From Chitinophagaceae bacterium (GTDB lineage Bacteria > Bacteroidota > Bacteroidia > Chitinophagales > Chitinophagaceae): DNA of 59,228 nucleotides. Positions 16,681-25,492 of this stretch are shown in pieces. The stretch covers positions 1 to 59,228 of the forward strand of contig CANFKE010000026.1 of assembly GCA_947447465.1 (NCBI GenBank), in the 5' to 3' direction. A program made the translations under genes and the position numbers. How positions within the stretch are numbered: position 1 is the first letter of the stretch; the number at the start of each line of letters is the position of its first letter. The notes beneath the pieces are model-generated. The model was not told the DNA's origin. It was given only the letters and a program-made list of their open reading frames with translations, and did no database searches.

Positions 16681-16777
16681 TGTAATCAGTATTTTAATGG
16701 GGATGGAATTTTAATATCCGCTCCCTGTCAATTAAATATTGGTGGTAAAAAAGAATCCTTTCGAGAAATAAATGTTT

Positions 16778-17491
16778 TCAGTAGTGTTGTACCCTGCCGG
16801 AACCGGAAATAGACGCATGAATAGCAGGATTACCCATGTAATATACATCACCGCTTCCGGAAATGTTGACCGTGAGATCGTCAGCGACGTTGACCCTGAT
16901 GTCACCTGAACCGCTTGTTCGCGTATCAGCAGTTTTGGCCGTGATATTGAGCAGATCAATATTACCGCTACCACTTATCTGCAATGATTCGTTCCTAACA
17001 GTACCGCCACCAATATTGATACTACCCGACCCGCTGATATTTCCGTACAGATTAGTACCACTGAGCTGAGCAATGTAAATATCACCTGAACCATTGACCT
17101 TTACATTGAGATCGCTGGAGATGACCGGCTGTAATACTTTTAAAGAGCCTGAACCATTGATGCCGAGATTATATGCAGCCGGCGCACTGATATATACAGA
17201 CAAGCGAGTATGACGTCCGATATTAGCCAATGGCTCGAAGTGCATTTGTAAAACTCCATTTTCGATATAGGTCTGAATATGGCTGATGATATTGGACTGT
17301 CCTACTATCTCTACTTTAAAAACGGAGTCTTGTGTGAAGTATATATCTCCGCCTATACCTGCATATACACCTGTGAAGCCCTTTATATTGAGCTTTTGCG
17401 AGATGACCGGACCATCACCTGCAATTTTATTGCAAGAAGGAGTTAAACATACTACTGCTAATGAGAGAACAGAGAGCAAAAGTGTTTTCAT
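16778..17491 (-). CDS. DUF2807 'head GIN domain' lipoprotein-like protein
   Basis: A 237-residue exported protein. The signal ends in LTPSC (Cys19), a possible lipobox. The remainder is a repetitive right-handed beta structure with recurring GSG motifs (NGSGSLKV, NGSGDIYI, SGSGSINIGGG, SGSGNIDL, SGSGDIRV, SGSGDVYYMG, SGSGRVQ) typical of DUF2807 (putative auto-transporter adhesin, head GIN). Family members sit on the surface or in the periplasm with unknown function. Ends QHY. Confidence 0.85.
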   Translation of the reverse strand: MKTLLLSVLSLAVVCLTPSCNKIAGDGPVISQKLNIKGFTGVYAGIGGDIYFTQDSVFKVEIVGQSNIISHIQTYIENGVLQMHFEPLANIGRHTRLSVYISAPAAYNLGINGSGSLKVLQPVISSDLNVKVNGSGDIYIAQLSGTNLYGNISGSGSINIGGGTVRNESLQISGSGNIDLLNITAKTADTRTSGSGDIRVNVADDLTVNISGSGDVYYMGNPAIHASISGSGRVQHY

Positions 17492-17757
17492 TGTTACGTG
17501 TTTTTAGTGTGTATCTTTTGTTGTTGTATATAGAAGACAATTGATGAAGAAGATACCCCTATGTATGATGAGATCTTTTTGAGAATTACTGATACATAAT
17601 AATGTGTATCAAGCAGCAGCGCAACCTATTGCGATAATAGTTACCGGTAAATATCCGGCAGACAAAAATTGAGGAGGGAGCAGACAATACGACAAATAAA
17701 ATATTGTTGTCTTGGATGACGTGGGGCAACAATAGTTGACCGTTATAAGCAGAAGGA

Positions 17758-19551
17758 CTAAAAGATGTTTATACCTGCCTGCCAGCCGACCCAAGAGGCA
17801 ACATTGTTGCCCCTGTATATTTCGTACATAGCATTATCGGGACTTAGTGTCTGGTACCCCTTTGTATATGGCTTAGTAAAAGGAGCGCCCAATGAAACCG
17901 AAGGGCCGATATGAACCGATATTTTTTTAGTGATCCCGAAAATGAAGCCGGTCCTCAGTTTAATGATGCTTGGTGTAGTAGTGTCGGCAGTGTTCATAGC
18001 CACAGTAGTCAGTTCGGCCAAAAATGACACCCTATCTGATATCCTCCTTTGTGTGCCAATACCATATCCCAATCCCCATGCTTTTTTATCACGATTGAGA
18101 TTGATGCCGAAAGTATAAATGCCATAAAGCTTCTTATTGCCGCCGAGGAATGAGATGTTAGTATTGAACACTTCATTGGACGAAAGACACAGTGTATGAT
18201 AACCCTTTCTGATGATATTGATGAACCCTATGCTGTAGCCATCGACAGTGTCGGCAATATTAATAAAGCCAATCTGCACGCCTTTTACCTTCTTAGCTCT
18301 GTTGACCAGTACACATGCCTGCACACCATTGACATCACCTTTGGTTACATTGATCAGTCCTGCCATTTGTACCCCTTCTACATTGCCATAGGTCTTGTTC
18401 TTTATGCCGGCAAGCTGAAAGCCTTTCATACCAATAGTATCCTTATGCTCGTTCTCTATTGTATTAGCAATACCCGACAATTGAAATCCTGTATAATTAC
18501 CATCAACATAACTTTTGATACCTGCAACAGTCATGCCCCTTACACTACCTTTTATTCTGCTGTGAATTCCAGATATCTGGAGGCCATTCATAGAATCATT
18601 GACCCTATTTGTAATTCCCGCTATCTGCACTCCTTCAGTATTTCCGCTGACAACATTGAACAGACCCGCTACCTGAACATACTTAACATTCTTCTTGTCG
18701 ATATTGAACAGTCCACCAATTTCGAAACCATTGACACCAGCAGCATAGCCACCCAGGGCATTGAAAGAAAAAGAATTGACCACCTGTCCGCTTAACTTGC
18801 CATGTGAGCCAAGCCCCGGAGTGAGTGAAAGCTGTATAGGCTTATCGCAAAAGAACTTACCCAGATTGGCACTCTGCTTTCTGAGTTTAGTAGAAAATAA
18901 ATGCTTCCCTAACCAAGATCTTTCGACTCCTGAATATGTATTGATCTCGACCTCTTGTAAAGGGTGATCAGCGTGAGGGAGAGAGATGCTCAATTGCTGA
19001 TCGTATCCCTGCGCAAAGAGCATGGTAGTGTCTTCATAGAAAGACCCCATGCTTACGGTGACCTTAGCCATAGGATATCTTTCACTCTCCCTGATCAATA
19101 GCTTAAAGTGCCCATCTGCAGCCGTGAGGGTGGAAGCCAATGTTTGTCTTTCAAATACACTAACATCGCTGATGCCCATACCGGTAAGCCTGTCTGTAAC
19201 ATAGCCTGATATAGCATACCACTTCTCTTTGGCCGATGGCTGAATAATGATGTGATTGTCTATCTCTTTATACTGACACTTATCGCCGAATATTGTTTCC
19301 AACACCTGCCTTACAGATCTGTTGCGAACAGAGACACTTATAATGCTATCATTTTTGATAGTGGTACTGATGTAAGAGAAATAGAAGTCGCCCTGCTCGC
19401 TTATACTGTTGAGCACCTCTTTCACCGGCTTGCGGGTAACGTTGATGCTGACCTTTTTATCTAATAAAGACTGTGCATAACTCTTCGTGTGGCAAAAGAG
19501 TACCACAGGAAGAAGTAAACATAATATCAGGTATTTCCTGAGGAAAGGCAT
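17758..19551 (-). CDS. STN-domain protein with carboxypeptidase-like domain and surface repeats
   Basis: A 597-residue exported protein. After the signal (KSYAQ, 26) comes an STN (secretin/TonB short N-terminal) domain (about 30-103: VSINVTRKPVKEVLNSI ... IDNHIIIQ), then a carboxypeptidase-regulatory-like domain (about 112-200, YAISGYVTDRLTGMGISDV). From about 245 to 445 run about ten 19-22-residue repeats of the form G-(x)-Q-(I/L)-(S/A)-G-(I/L)-x-N, such as GVQIAGITNRV, GFQLSGIANTI and GVQMAGLINV, like the Leptospira LA_2272 surface repeats; a short barrel-like end ending NIF follows. It sits 24 bp after fecR-like and is the output or sensor partner of that pair, where a TonB receptor would usually be. 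Confidence 0.7.
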   Translation of the reverse strand: MPFLRKYLILCLLLPVVLFCHTKSYAQSLLDKKVSINVTRKPVKEVLNSISEQGDFYFSYISTTIKNDSIISVSVRNRSVRQVLETIFGDKCQYKEIDNHIIIQPSAKEKWYAISGYVTDRLTGMGISDVSVFERQTLASTLTAADGHFKLLIRESERYPMAKVTVSMGSFYEDTTMLFAQGYDQQLSISLPHADHPLQEVEINTYSGVERSWLGKHLFSTKLRKQSANLGKFFCDKPIQLSLTPGLGSHGKLSGQVVNSFSFNALGGYAAGVNGFEIGGLFNIDKKNVKYVQVAGLFNVVSGNTEGVQIAGITNRVNDSMNGLQISGIHSRIKGSVRGMTVAGIKSYVDGNYTGFQLSGIANTIENEHKDTIGMKGFQLAGIKNKTYGNVEGVQMAGLINVTKGDVNGVQACVLVNRAKKVKGVQIGFINIADTVDGYSIGFINIIRKGYHTLCLSSNEVFNTNISFLGGNKKLYGIYTFGINLNRDKKAWGLGYGIGTQRRISDRVSFLAELTTVAMNTADTTTPSIIKLRTGFIFGITKKISVHIGPSVSLGAPFTKPYTKGYQTLSPDNAMYEIYRGNNVASWVGWQAGINIF

Positions 19552-19575
19552 AGGCGAAAGATACAGCAGATGAAA

Positions 19576-20574
19576 CTATTTTATGATGATCTCATTGCCG
19601 TTCTTTTCTACAGTGGCACCGGTCAGCAACCTGATATTTTCCAGTATCGCATTCAATGATTGTTCGTGATACGTGCTGCTAACAGGCAGATCTCTGAGTG
19701 CCGCAGATGCTATAACTATATGAACATCAAATGCTTCACTAAGAATATCTGTGAGTTTATAAAGTGGAGTATGATCACAAACAAACTCTTTGGTACGGTA
19801 GTAGTTGTATAAAACATCTGTGCTATTCTCCATCACCGGCCTGTCTTCTTTTTTGAGTACAATAGCCTTTTGGTGAGGATTTACCCTAATGGCGAATTGC
19901 TTTTTTGCCACTTCCACTATTCCTGTTTCCACTACCACCTCTGTCTTATCGTCATTGCTCTTCACATTAAACGAAGTACCTACAACTTTTATACTGCTGG
20001 CATCGGCATCAATGATAAAAGGGTGTGCCTTATCGGGCGTGACATTGAAGAATGCCTCTCCCTTAAGCACCACATGACGTGTACTGCCACTGAACTTTGC
20101 AGGATAAGTAATTGATGAGTTCCTGTTGAGGGTAACCAACGAACCATCGGGGAGAGTGGTAGCCAGCGCAGTACTGCCTGCCTGTGTGGTGATGGTACTA
20201 CCCGTACCAGCAGTGAAATAATAGACGGCGGTACAACCCAATAAGATGATGAGCGCAGCAGCAGCACGCAGCCAGTTGGTCTTCCCTAACGGTATTTTTT
20301 GGGCAGCAGGTTGTGTTGACACCTCATGCCTTTCTTCTTTTTCTACCTTTTGCAAGAACCTGTCCCATGCCTCATTTTCATCAACATTGCTATCAGCAGC
20401 GAGAAGTTTGCTTTGATCCCAGATCAGCTTAAAGTGGTTGTAATACCTTTTATTTTCATCTCCTGCCGCAATCCACTGCTCCACATTGGCCTGCTCAGTT
20501 TCAGTAGCCTCACCCAGCAGGTATTTAACTAGCACATCATCGGTGTTTTCCAAATTTCTGTTCACACTATCCAT
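19576..20574 (-). CDS. FecR-family anti-sigma factor
   Basis: A 332-residue inner-membrane regulator. A cytoplasmic N-terminal part (about 1-95, DVLVKYLLGEATETEQANV) is followed by one membrane span (about 101-121, LRAAAALIILLGCTAVYYF), the periplasmic FecR domain (about 125-245, with TLPDGSLVTLNRNSSITYP and GEAFFNVTP) and a DUF4974/STN-like C-terminal domain (PLYKLTDILSEAFDVHIVI ... NEIIIK). It should hold the ECF sigma encoded 2 bp upstream until a surface signal arrives. Confidence 0.92.
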   Translation of the reverse strand: MDSVNRNLENTDDVLVKYLLGEATETEQANVEQWIAAGDENKRYYNHFKLIWDQSKLLAADSNVDENEAWDRFLQKVEKEERHEVSTQPAAQKIPLGKTNWLRAAAALIILLGCTAVYYFTAGTGSTITTQAGSTALATTLPDGSLVTLNRNSSITYPAKFSGSTRHVVLKGEAFFNVTPDKAHPFIIDADASSIKVVGTSFNVKSNDDKTEVVVETGIVEVAKKQFAIRVNPHQKAIVLKKEDRPVMENSTDVLYNYYRTKEFVCDHTPLYKLTDILSEAFDVHIVIASAALRDLPVSSTYHEQSLNAILENIRLLTGATVEKNGNEIIIK

Positions 20575-20576
20575 TT

Positions 20577-21143
20577 TTACAAGGTGAGTAATAAGATCAA
20601 CAATGCGGCCGGCAGAAAATCGACCAATTTGGCCCGGAGTAATTTCAAAGCTTTACCCATCTGGTTTTCTACTGTTTTTACCGATATACCCAACTTATCT
20701 GCTATCTGCAGGTATTTTAGCTCTTCAAATCTGCTGAGTTGAAAAATGGTCCTGCACTGTTCGGGTAGTTCCTTCATTGCCTCATCCAGTTTTTGTTCCA
20801 GTTCGCGGGGACTCATTTGCTCCGCTGCATTATTTGAATTGCTCATATTTTGGGCTGCATAAGATTGGTAAGCTGCTTTTACTTTCAGGTGTTTCAGATG
20901 ATTCAGGCTGTCGTTATAGACCGACCTGTAGAGATAAGCAGTAAATGATCTGTTAATTTCAATAGCCTCTCTGTTCTTCCATAATTTAAAAAACATGTTC
21001 TGTACGATCTCTTCGGCCATCATATCATCTTTAATAATTGTACAGGCATATGCATGCAGTGCCTTGAAATGCTGCTTGAAAGCAGTTTCAAAAATGGCTG
21101 TGCCTGGGTCTTTCAGTAAAACAGGGCCGGTATCCATTACCAT
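20577..21143 (-). CDS. ECF RNA polymerase sigma factor (FecI-like, Bacteroidota)
   Basis: A 188-residue sigma-70 family protein: region 2 (ETAFKQHFKALHAYACTIIKD ... EIVQNMFFKLWKNRE) and region 4 (LPEQCRTIFQLSRFEELKYLQ, ADKLGISVKTVENQMGKALK). After the region-4 helix the protein ends in a hydrophobic stretch, DFLPAALLILLLTL, long enough to touch or enter the membrane. The start is ATG 21143 or the next ATG at 21137. First gene of a sigma, anti-sigma, STN-repeat operon. Confidence 0.92.
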   Translation of the reverse strand: MVMDTGPVLLKDPGTAIFETAFKQHFKALHAYACTIIKDDMMAEEIVQNMFFKLWKNREAIEINRSFTAYLYRSVYNDSLNHLKHLKVKAAYQSYAAQNMSNSNNAAEQMSPRELEQKLDEAMKELPEQCRTIFQLSRFEELKYLQIADKLGISVKTVENQMGKALKLLRAKLVDFLPAALLILLLTL

Positions 21144-21164
21144 TATCGCATTTTAATATAATAT

Positions 21165-21172
21165 CAAATATA
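21165..21172 (-). promoter_or_regulatory. Candidate -7 element for the sigma operon
   Basis: Minus-strand TATATTTG fits TAnnTTTG, about 22 bp before the sigma ATG. Confidence 0.4.
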
Positions 21173-21252
21173 ATTGCTTCTTTTACTCGTATATGAATAG
21201 TGAGACAACTTGAGTAAACTATACCCCTATTTATGAATAATAATAATATTCG

Positions 21253-21288
21253 TACACAATTTTGTGTAGTTTTCTCTAATTTTGTGTA
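21253..21288. promoter_or_regulatory. Phased AATTTTGTGTA repeats (possible operator)
   Basis: The 11-mer AATTTTGTGTA occurs at 258-268 and 278-288 of the 21 kb block (21258-21268 and 21278-21288), a 20-bp period or two helical turns. The first copy also forms an inverted repeat TACACAA-TT-TTGTGTA (21253-21268). It lies in the 326-bp AT-rich gap between the divergent sigma operon and the gene at 21470; otherwise nothing is seen in that gap apart from -7-like sequences. Confidence 0.4.
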
Positions 21289-21469
21289 ATTATTTACTAA
21301 TAATTTATGTCTATTTATTAACTTTAAGTAATTAACTATCCTATATATGTATTAACTTCGTTGAGACTTAATGCATTTTGAATAGTCGGAAAAATAATAT
21401 GTTAGCAAATATATTTTATTGATATAACAACTTATTCTACACAGTTAAATAAATAGTTTACTTACTTAC

Positions 21470-22303
21470 ATGTCTGTACCAGAGGAGGAGCAAAACGAAG
21501 AGCATTTTGATGATCTTCGTTTAGAAAATGAAATTAAGAAAATTAAGCTTGCTCTGGAGCATGGCAGTAATTTCATATCTCCTATTGACGGCGACCTTCC
21601 CCCCGAACTGGAACGTGAATGGCTGGACTACATAGAGCAGTTTGAAGAAGAACTGGCCAAACGTAAGAAAATACTTGTTTATAATCTTATAGGAAGGCCT
21701 GCATATCGTCTGGTAAATAATATCCCTGATCCAGAGATCACAGAAGAATTGAATAAGATACTGGATCTGCTTCACCGCAATGCAATAACCGTTGATACCA
21801 TATGTAAAGTAGAGGACAGGGAATTGTACCGGTTCATTACTGACGAGCTCTTCAGAGAGGAGACCAATGACCTGCATATAGAGGGGATGACCACGTGCTT
21901 TATCTATGAGGAGTATCACCCCAATCATGATCATGATATACGCAGCAGGTGTACCGAGTTTGTGAATCATATATTGGATAAGCACAAAGAATGGGCGCCG
22001 GACTATCTGGGACTGTCACAAACCGTGCAGACCAACAGCGGGATGCTTACCAATAAGCAGGTAGTAGAAAAAATTGTTCATTTCAGAGATTCTTTCACTC
22101 GATTTATTATTATCGACTTCCAGATAACGTCTGTGACCATTAATGAGGATGCAGCGGAAGCAGAATGTGTGATACGATATACCGCGACATTGGAAGGTGC
22201 CAATGAGGATATGACCTTCTCAGGCGACACCAACTTTTCGCTGGTGTACACATCCAAACTATGGGTGATATCGAAGATAGATCTGCCCGGGCTACCGCTA
22301 TGA
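21470..22303 (+). CDS. Conserved-looking cytoplasmic protein of unknown function
   Basis: A 277-residue soluble protein without signal peptide. It begins with an acidic stretch (EEEQNEEHFDDL), then a mixed helical part, and ends in a region with strand pattern (FIIIDFQITSVTINEDAAEAECVIRY ... WVISKIDLPGLPL, abbreviated) like an NTF2-type fold with an F-S-x-x-Y-x-S-x-x-W-x-I closing. A His/Asp-rich loop (YHPNHDHDIR) could bind metal. I do not recognise a family. It stands alone between the sigma operon and alaS. Confidence 0.6.
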   Translation: MSVPEEEQNEEHFDDLRLENEIKKIKLALEHGSNFISPIDGDLPPELEREWLDYIEQFEEELAKRKKILVYNLIGRPAYRLVNNIPDPEITEELNKILDLLHRNAITVDTICKVEDRELYRFITDELFREETNDLHIEGMTTCFIYEEYHPNHDHDIRSRCTEFVNHILDKHKEWAPDYLGLSQTVQTNSGMLTNKQVVEKIVHFRDSFTRFIIIDFQITSVTINEDAAEAECVIRYTATLEGANEDMTFSGDTNFSLVYTSKLWVISKIDLPGLPL

Positions 22304-22425
22304 TCTTGCTCCGGCAACTACCAACAAGGTGGTATAGGAGCACATGTATCGGATAATAATACGCAATAGGGATAAATTATATTTTTAATTAGCAATTTTC
22401 ACTAGCTACCCTTTTTTCTTTTGCT

Positions 22426-22433
22426 TAGTTTTG
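22426..22433 (+). promoter_or_regulatory. Candidate -7 element for alaS
   Basis: TAGTTTTG fits TAnnTTTG and lies 14 bp before the alaS ATG, so the leader would be very short. Confidence 0.4.
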
Positions 22434-22446
22434 CAGCCTTATTTAT

Positions 22447-25077
22447 ATGATAATGCTTACTGCAAACGAGATACGTCGTCAATTTTTAGATTTCTTTCAA
22501 AGTAAAGGGCATGAAATAGTGCCGTCTGCACCCATCGTTGTCAAGAACGATCCTACGTTGTTGTTTACCAATGCGGGTATGAATCAGTTCAAGGATTTTT
22601 TTCTGGGCAACGGAACACCTACTAATAACCGAATAGCCGATACACAGAAATGCCTTCGAGTAAGCGGTAAGCATAATGACCTGGAGGAAGTAGGTGTGGA
22701 TACCTACCACCATACTATGTTCGAGATGCTGGGTAACTGGAGTTTTGGAGACTATTTTAAGAAAGATGCTATAGCGTGGAGCTGGGAGCTGCTTACAGAA
22801 GTATATAAGATACCGAAAGATAAATTATACGTTACAGTTTTTCAGGGCGATGCCAGTGAGCACCTGCCTATGGACGAAGAGGCGTACAATTACTGGAAAC
22901 AGTATGTAGCTGAAGATCGTATATTGATGGGCAACAAGAAGGATAACTTCTGGGAAATGGGTGATACAGGCCCGTGTGGCCCATGCAGTGAGATACATGT
23001 GGACTGCCGCAGTGAGGCAGAGAAAGCATTGGTGCCGGGTAGTCAATTAGTGAATGCCGACCACCCACAGGTGATAGAGATCTGGAACAATGTATTCATG
23101 CAATTCAACCGCCAGAAAGATGGCTCATTGGTGACACTGCCTGCACAGCATGTAGATACAGGAATGGGTCTGGAGCGATTGGTACGTGTATTGCAAGGCA
23201 AGCAGAGTAACTATGACACCGATCTGTTCACAGGTACTATTGCTGCTATAGAGCAAATGACCGGCAAGCAGTATGGCTATACGGATAGTAAGCAGGATAT
23301 AGCCTTCCGTGTTTTGTCTGATCATATCCGCGCTATAGGCTTTACTATTGCTGACGGGCAGTTACCATCTAATACAGGCGCCGGCTATGTTATCCGCCGC
23401 ATATTGCGCCGAGCAGTACGCTATTATTATTCATACCTCGACTATAAACATCCGTTGCTGTATAAGCTGATGGCAGTATTGGCCAAGCAGTTCGAAGATG
23501 TATTCCCAGAGCTGCATAAGCAACTGGACCTTGTAAGTAAGGTAGTGAAAGAGGAAGAAGATGCATTCTTAAGGACGCTAGATAAAGGCTTGCGCAGGAT
23601 GGATACCCTGATGGCCGACAAGAACCTGAACGGCACTTTGATAGGTGGCGAAAAAGCATTTGAATTGCATGACACCTACGGATTTCCGATAGACCTTACC
23701 GTGCTGATAGCAGGGGAGAATGGATTTACCGTTGACCAACAGGGTTTTGAGGAAGAACTAAAGAAACAGAAAGACCGTAGCCGTGCCGCTACCGCTCTTG
23801 ACACACACGACTGGGTAGTAGTGCGCGAGGCAGCTACAGTGAACTTTGTTGGCTACACGGAATTGGAGGCCGAAGGCAATGTGCTGAAGTACCGCAAGGT
23901 GACCTCTAAGGGTAAAGACCTTTATCAGTTTGTACTGGACACGACACCATTCTATGCGGAGAGCGGCGGACAGGTGGGCGATACCGGTGAATTCGTATTC
24001 CCTAATGAAACCATAAAGATCATAGACACCAAGAAGGAAGACGGACTGACCATTCACTTCTCTGAAGTGCTGCCTGAAAGTGTAACAGGATCTGTGCTTG
24101 CCAAGGTGGATGCTACTAAACGCGCTAATACTGAAGTGCACCACAGCGGCACTCACCTGCTGCATGCCGCGCTGCGTGAGGTGTTGGGCACACATGTGGC
24201 ACAGAAGGGATCTTTGGTCAACGATAACAACCTGCGTTTCGACTTCTCACACTTTGCTAAAGTAACTGACGAAGAAGTAGCGAGGATAGAAAAGATAGTG
24301 AACACCAAGATACGTGAGAACGTACCTGTGGTCATAAAAGAAATGAGCAAGGACGAAGCTGTAGCGATGGGTGCTATGGCATTGTTTGGCGAGAAATACG
24401 GCAGCACCGTACGCGTGGTGATCATGGACCCTAATTACTCCATAGAGCTTTGCGGCGGTACACATGTGGGCTCTACCGGTCAGCTGGGCTTCTTTAAGAT
24501 CATCAGCGAGAGTGCTGTGGCTGCAGGAGTAAGGCGTATGGAGGCTGTAAGTGGTGTAGCTGCTGAACGTTTTATCAATGAGCAATTGGCATTACTTGAC
24601 AGCATAGGCGCACAACTGAAGAACAGCAAGGACCCACTGAAAGCTATTGAAAAACTGCAGGAAGAGAAGGTAAAACTGGAAGCCCATATTGATAGCCTGG
24701 AAGCGCGTCAACTGGTAGGTGTTCGCAATGAACTACTGACCAAAGATGAGCTGATCAATGAGATCACCTTCGTGGGTCAGATAGTGACCGTAAGCTCTGC
24801 TGATGCACTGAAGAAATTGTGCCTGGACCTGAAGAATCACCTGAACGATCTGGTGGTTGTGCTTTGCGCTAATATAGATGGCAAGCCATTTGTGGCTGTG
24901 GGCGTAGATGAAAAGATCAATGCGGCGCGCGGATTGGATGCAGGCAAAATAATAAAGGAGCATGTTTCCGGCCTGATCAAAGGCGGCGGTGGCGGACAAA
25001 AGACCCTTGCAACTGCCGGCGGACAAGACGTAAGCCAACTGCAACAGGTGATAGATAATGTGAGGGGGATATTGTAA
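22447..25077 (+). CDS. alaS: Alanyl-tRNA synthetase
   Basis: An 876-residue class II synthetase charging tRNA-Ala. The N-terminal catalytic core begins FLDFFQSKGHEIVPSAP and carries the class II motifs; the editing domain has the zinc-binding HSGTHLLH and CGGTHV motifs, and a C-terminal coiled coil and DHHA1-like C-Ala domain end in GGGGGQKTLATAGG and VRGIL. Length and order are normal for the family. A second in-frame ATG at 22453 is possible as start. Followed by a strong terminator. Confidence 0.97.
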   Translation: MIMLTANEIRRQFLDFFQSKGHEIVPSAPIVVKNDPTLLFTNAGMNQFKDFFLGNGTPTNNRIADTQKCLRVSGKHNDLEEVGVDTYHHTMFEMLGNWSFGDYFKKDAIAWSWELLTEVYKIPKDKLYVTVFQGDASEHLPMDEEAYNYWKQYVAEDRILMGNKKDNFWEMGDTGPCGPCSEIHVDCRSEAEKALVPGSQLVNADHPQVIEIWNNVFMQFNRQKDGSLVTLPAQHVDTGMGLERLVRVLQGKQSNYDTDLFTGTIAAIEQMTGKQYGYTDSKQDIAFRVLSDHIRAIGFTIADGQLPSNTGAGYVIRRILRRAVRYYYSYLDYKHPLLYKLMAVLAKQFEDVFPELHKQLDLVSKVVKEEEDAFLRTLDKGLRRMDTLMADKNLNGTLIGGEKAFELHDTYGFPIDLTVLIAGENGFTVDQQGFEEELKKQKDRSRAATALDTHDWVVVREAATVNFVGYTELEAEGNVLKYRKVTSKGKDLYQFVLDTTPFYAESGGQVGDTGEFVFPNETIKIIDTKKEDGLTIHFSEVLPESVTGSVLAKVDATKRANTEVHHSGTHLLHAALREVLGTHVAQKGSLVNDNNLRFDFSHFAKVTDEEVARIEKIVNTKIRENVPVVIKEMSKDEAVAMGAMALFGEKYGSTVRVVIMDPNYSIELCGGTHVGSTGQLGFFKIISESAVAAGVRRMEAVSGVAAERFINEQLALLDSIGAQLKNSKDPLKAIEKLQEEKVKLEAHIDSLEARQLVGVRNELLTKDELINEITFVGQIVTVSSADALKKLCLDLKNHLNDLVVVLCANIDGKPFVAVGVDEKINAARGLDAGKIIKEHVSGLIKGGGGGQKTLATAGGQDVSQLQQVIDNVRGIL

Positions 25078-25097
25078 GATAATATTGGATCGAAATT

Positions 25098-25126
25098 TAA
25101 AAGGGTGGCAAAGCCACCCTTTTTTG
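25098..25126. terminator. alaS terminator
   Basis: Stem AAAGGGTGGC (25100-25109) with GCCACCCTTT (25113-25122), loop AAA, followed by TTTTG. Confidence 0.85.
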
Positions 25127-25191
25127 TGCGTAAAAGAACCCTCATGATATTCAAAAAAAAGCGCTTGGCATCATTTAACATTTCCCTCTTT

Positions 25192-25234
25192 AAACTGTTG
25201 AATATATTCGTTGTCGAATAAAATTCAACAGTTT
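25192..25234. repeat. 43-bp nested palindrome
   Basis: Outer arms AAACTGTTGAAT (25192-25203) and ATTCAACAGTTT (25223-25234) match perfectly; inner arms TATTCG/CGAATA (25205-25210/25215-25220) stack inside. It lies between the alaS terminator and a small gene, with T-rich sequence after it. It could be a second terminator, a leader structure or a protein-binding site. Confidence 0.6.
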
Positions 25235-25260
25235 ACCTTATTTTTACTCATTCTGTTATT

Positions 25261-25422
25261 ATGGCACTAAGGAGCATTTTATATATTGTTGCCATCATCC
25301 TTTTTCTGGGTTGGGTGGCAGGCTATTTTTGGTTCAAAGGGGGCATGCTTATCAATATTTTGTTGGCACTGTCTGTGATCTCACTTGTTTTGGGTTTTTT
25401 GAGGAAAAACGAGGAGGAATAA
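25261..25422 (+). CDS. Small membrane protein, lmo0937-like (53 aa)
   Basis: ATG 25261 to TAA 25420-25422 encodes 53 residues with two membrane segments (SILYIVAIILFLGWVAGYF and NILLALSVISLVLGFL, around residues 5-23 and 32-47) and a charged end RKNEEE. Size, topology and the GW-x-x-G-x-F motif resemble the lmo0937/DUF5670 family of unknown function. It is preceded by a 43-bp palindrome and followed by DnaA-box-like sites. Confidence 0.65.
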   Translation: MALRSILYIVAIILFLGWVAGYFWFKGGMLINILLALSVISLVLGFLRKNEEE

Positions 25423-25425
25423 CCG

Positions 25426-25476
25426 TTATCTACAGGTTGTTAACACCTATCCACACATAACTCCTATTTATCCACA
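25426..25476 (+). promoter_or_regulatory. Three DnaA-box-like 9-mers at 21-bp spacing
   Basis: TTATCTACA (25426-25434), CTATCCACA (25447-25455) and TTATCCACA (25468-25476) lie on the same strand, each start exactly 21 bp from the last, i.e. on one face of the helix. The third is a perfect DnaA box and the others have one mismatch each. The array ends 17 bp before the -33 element of dnaN. It could be part of an origin of replication or a DnaA-controlled dnaN promoter. Confidence 0.6.
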
Positions 25477-25492
25477 CCGCAGTAATAGTCCG

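Noticed and set aside
17609..17794. Minus-strand 61-aa frame after the STN-repeat gene
   Set aside because: No start context, partial overlap with the end of the gene, no recognisable features.
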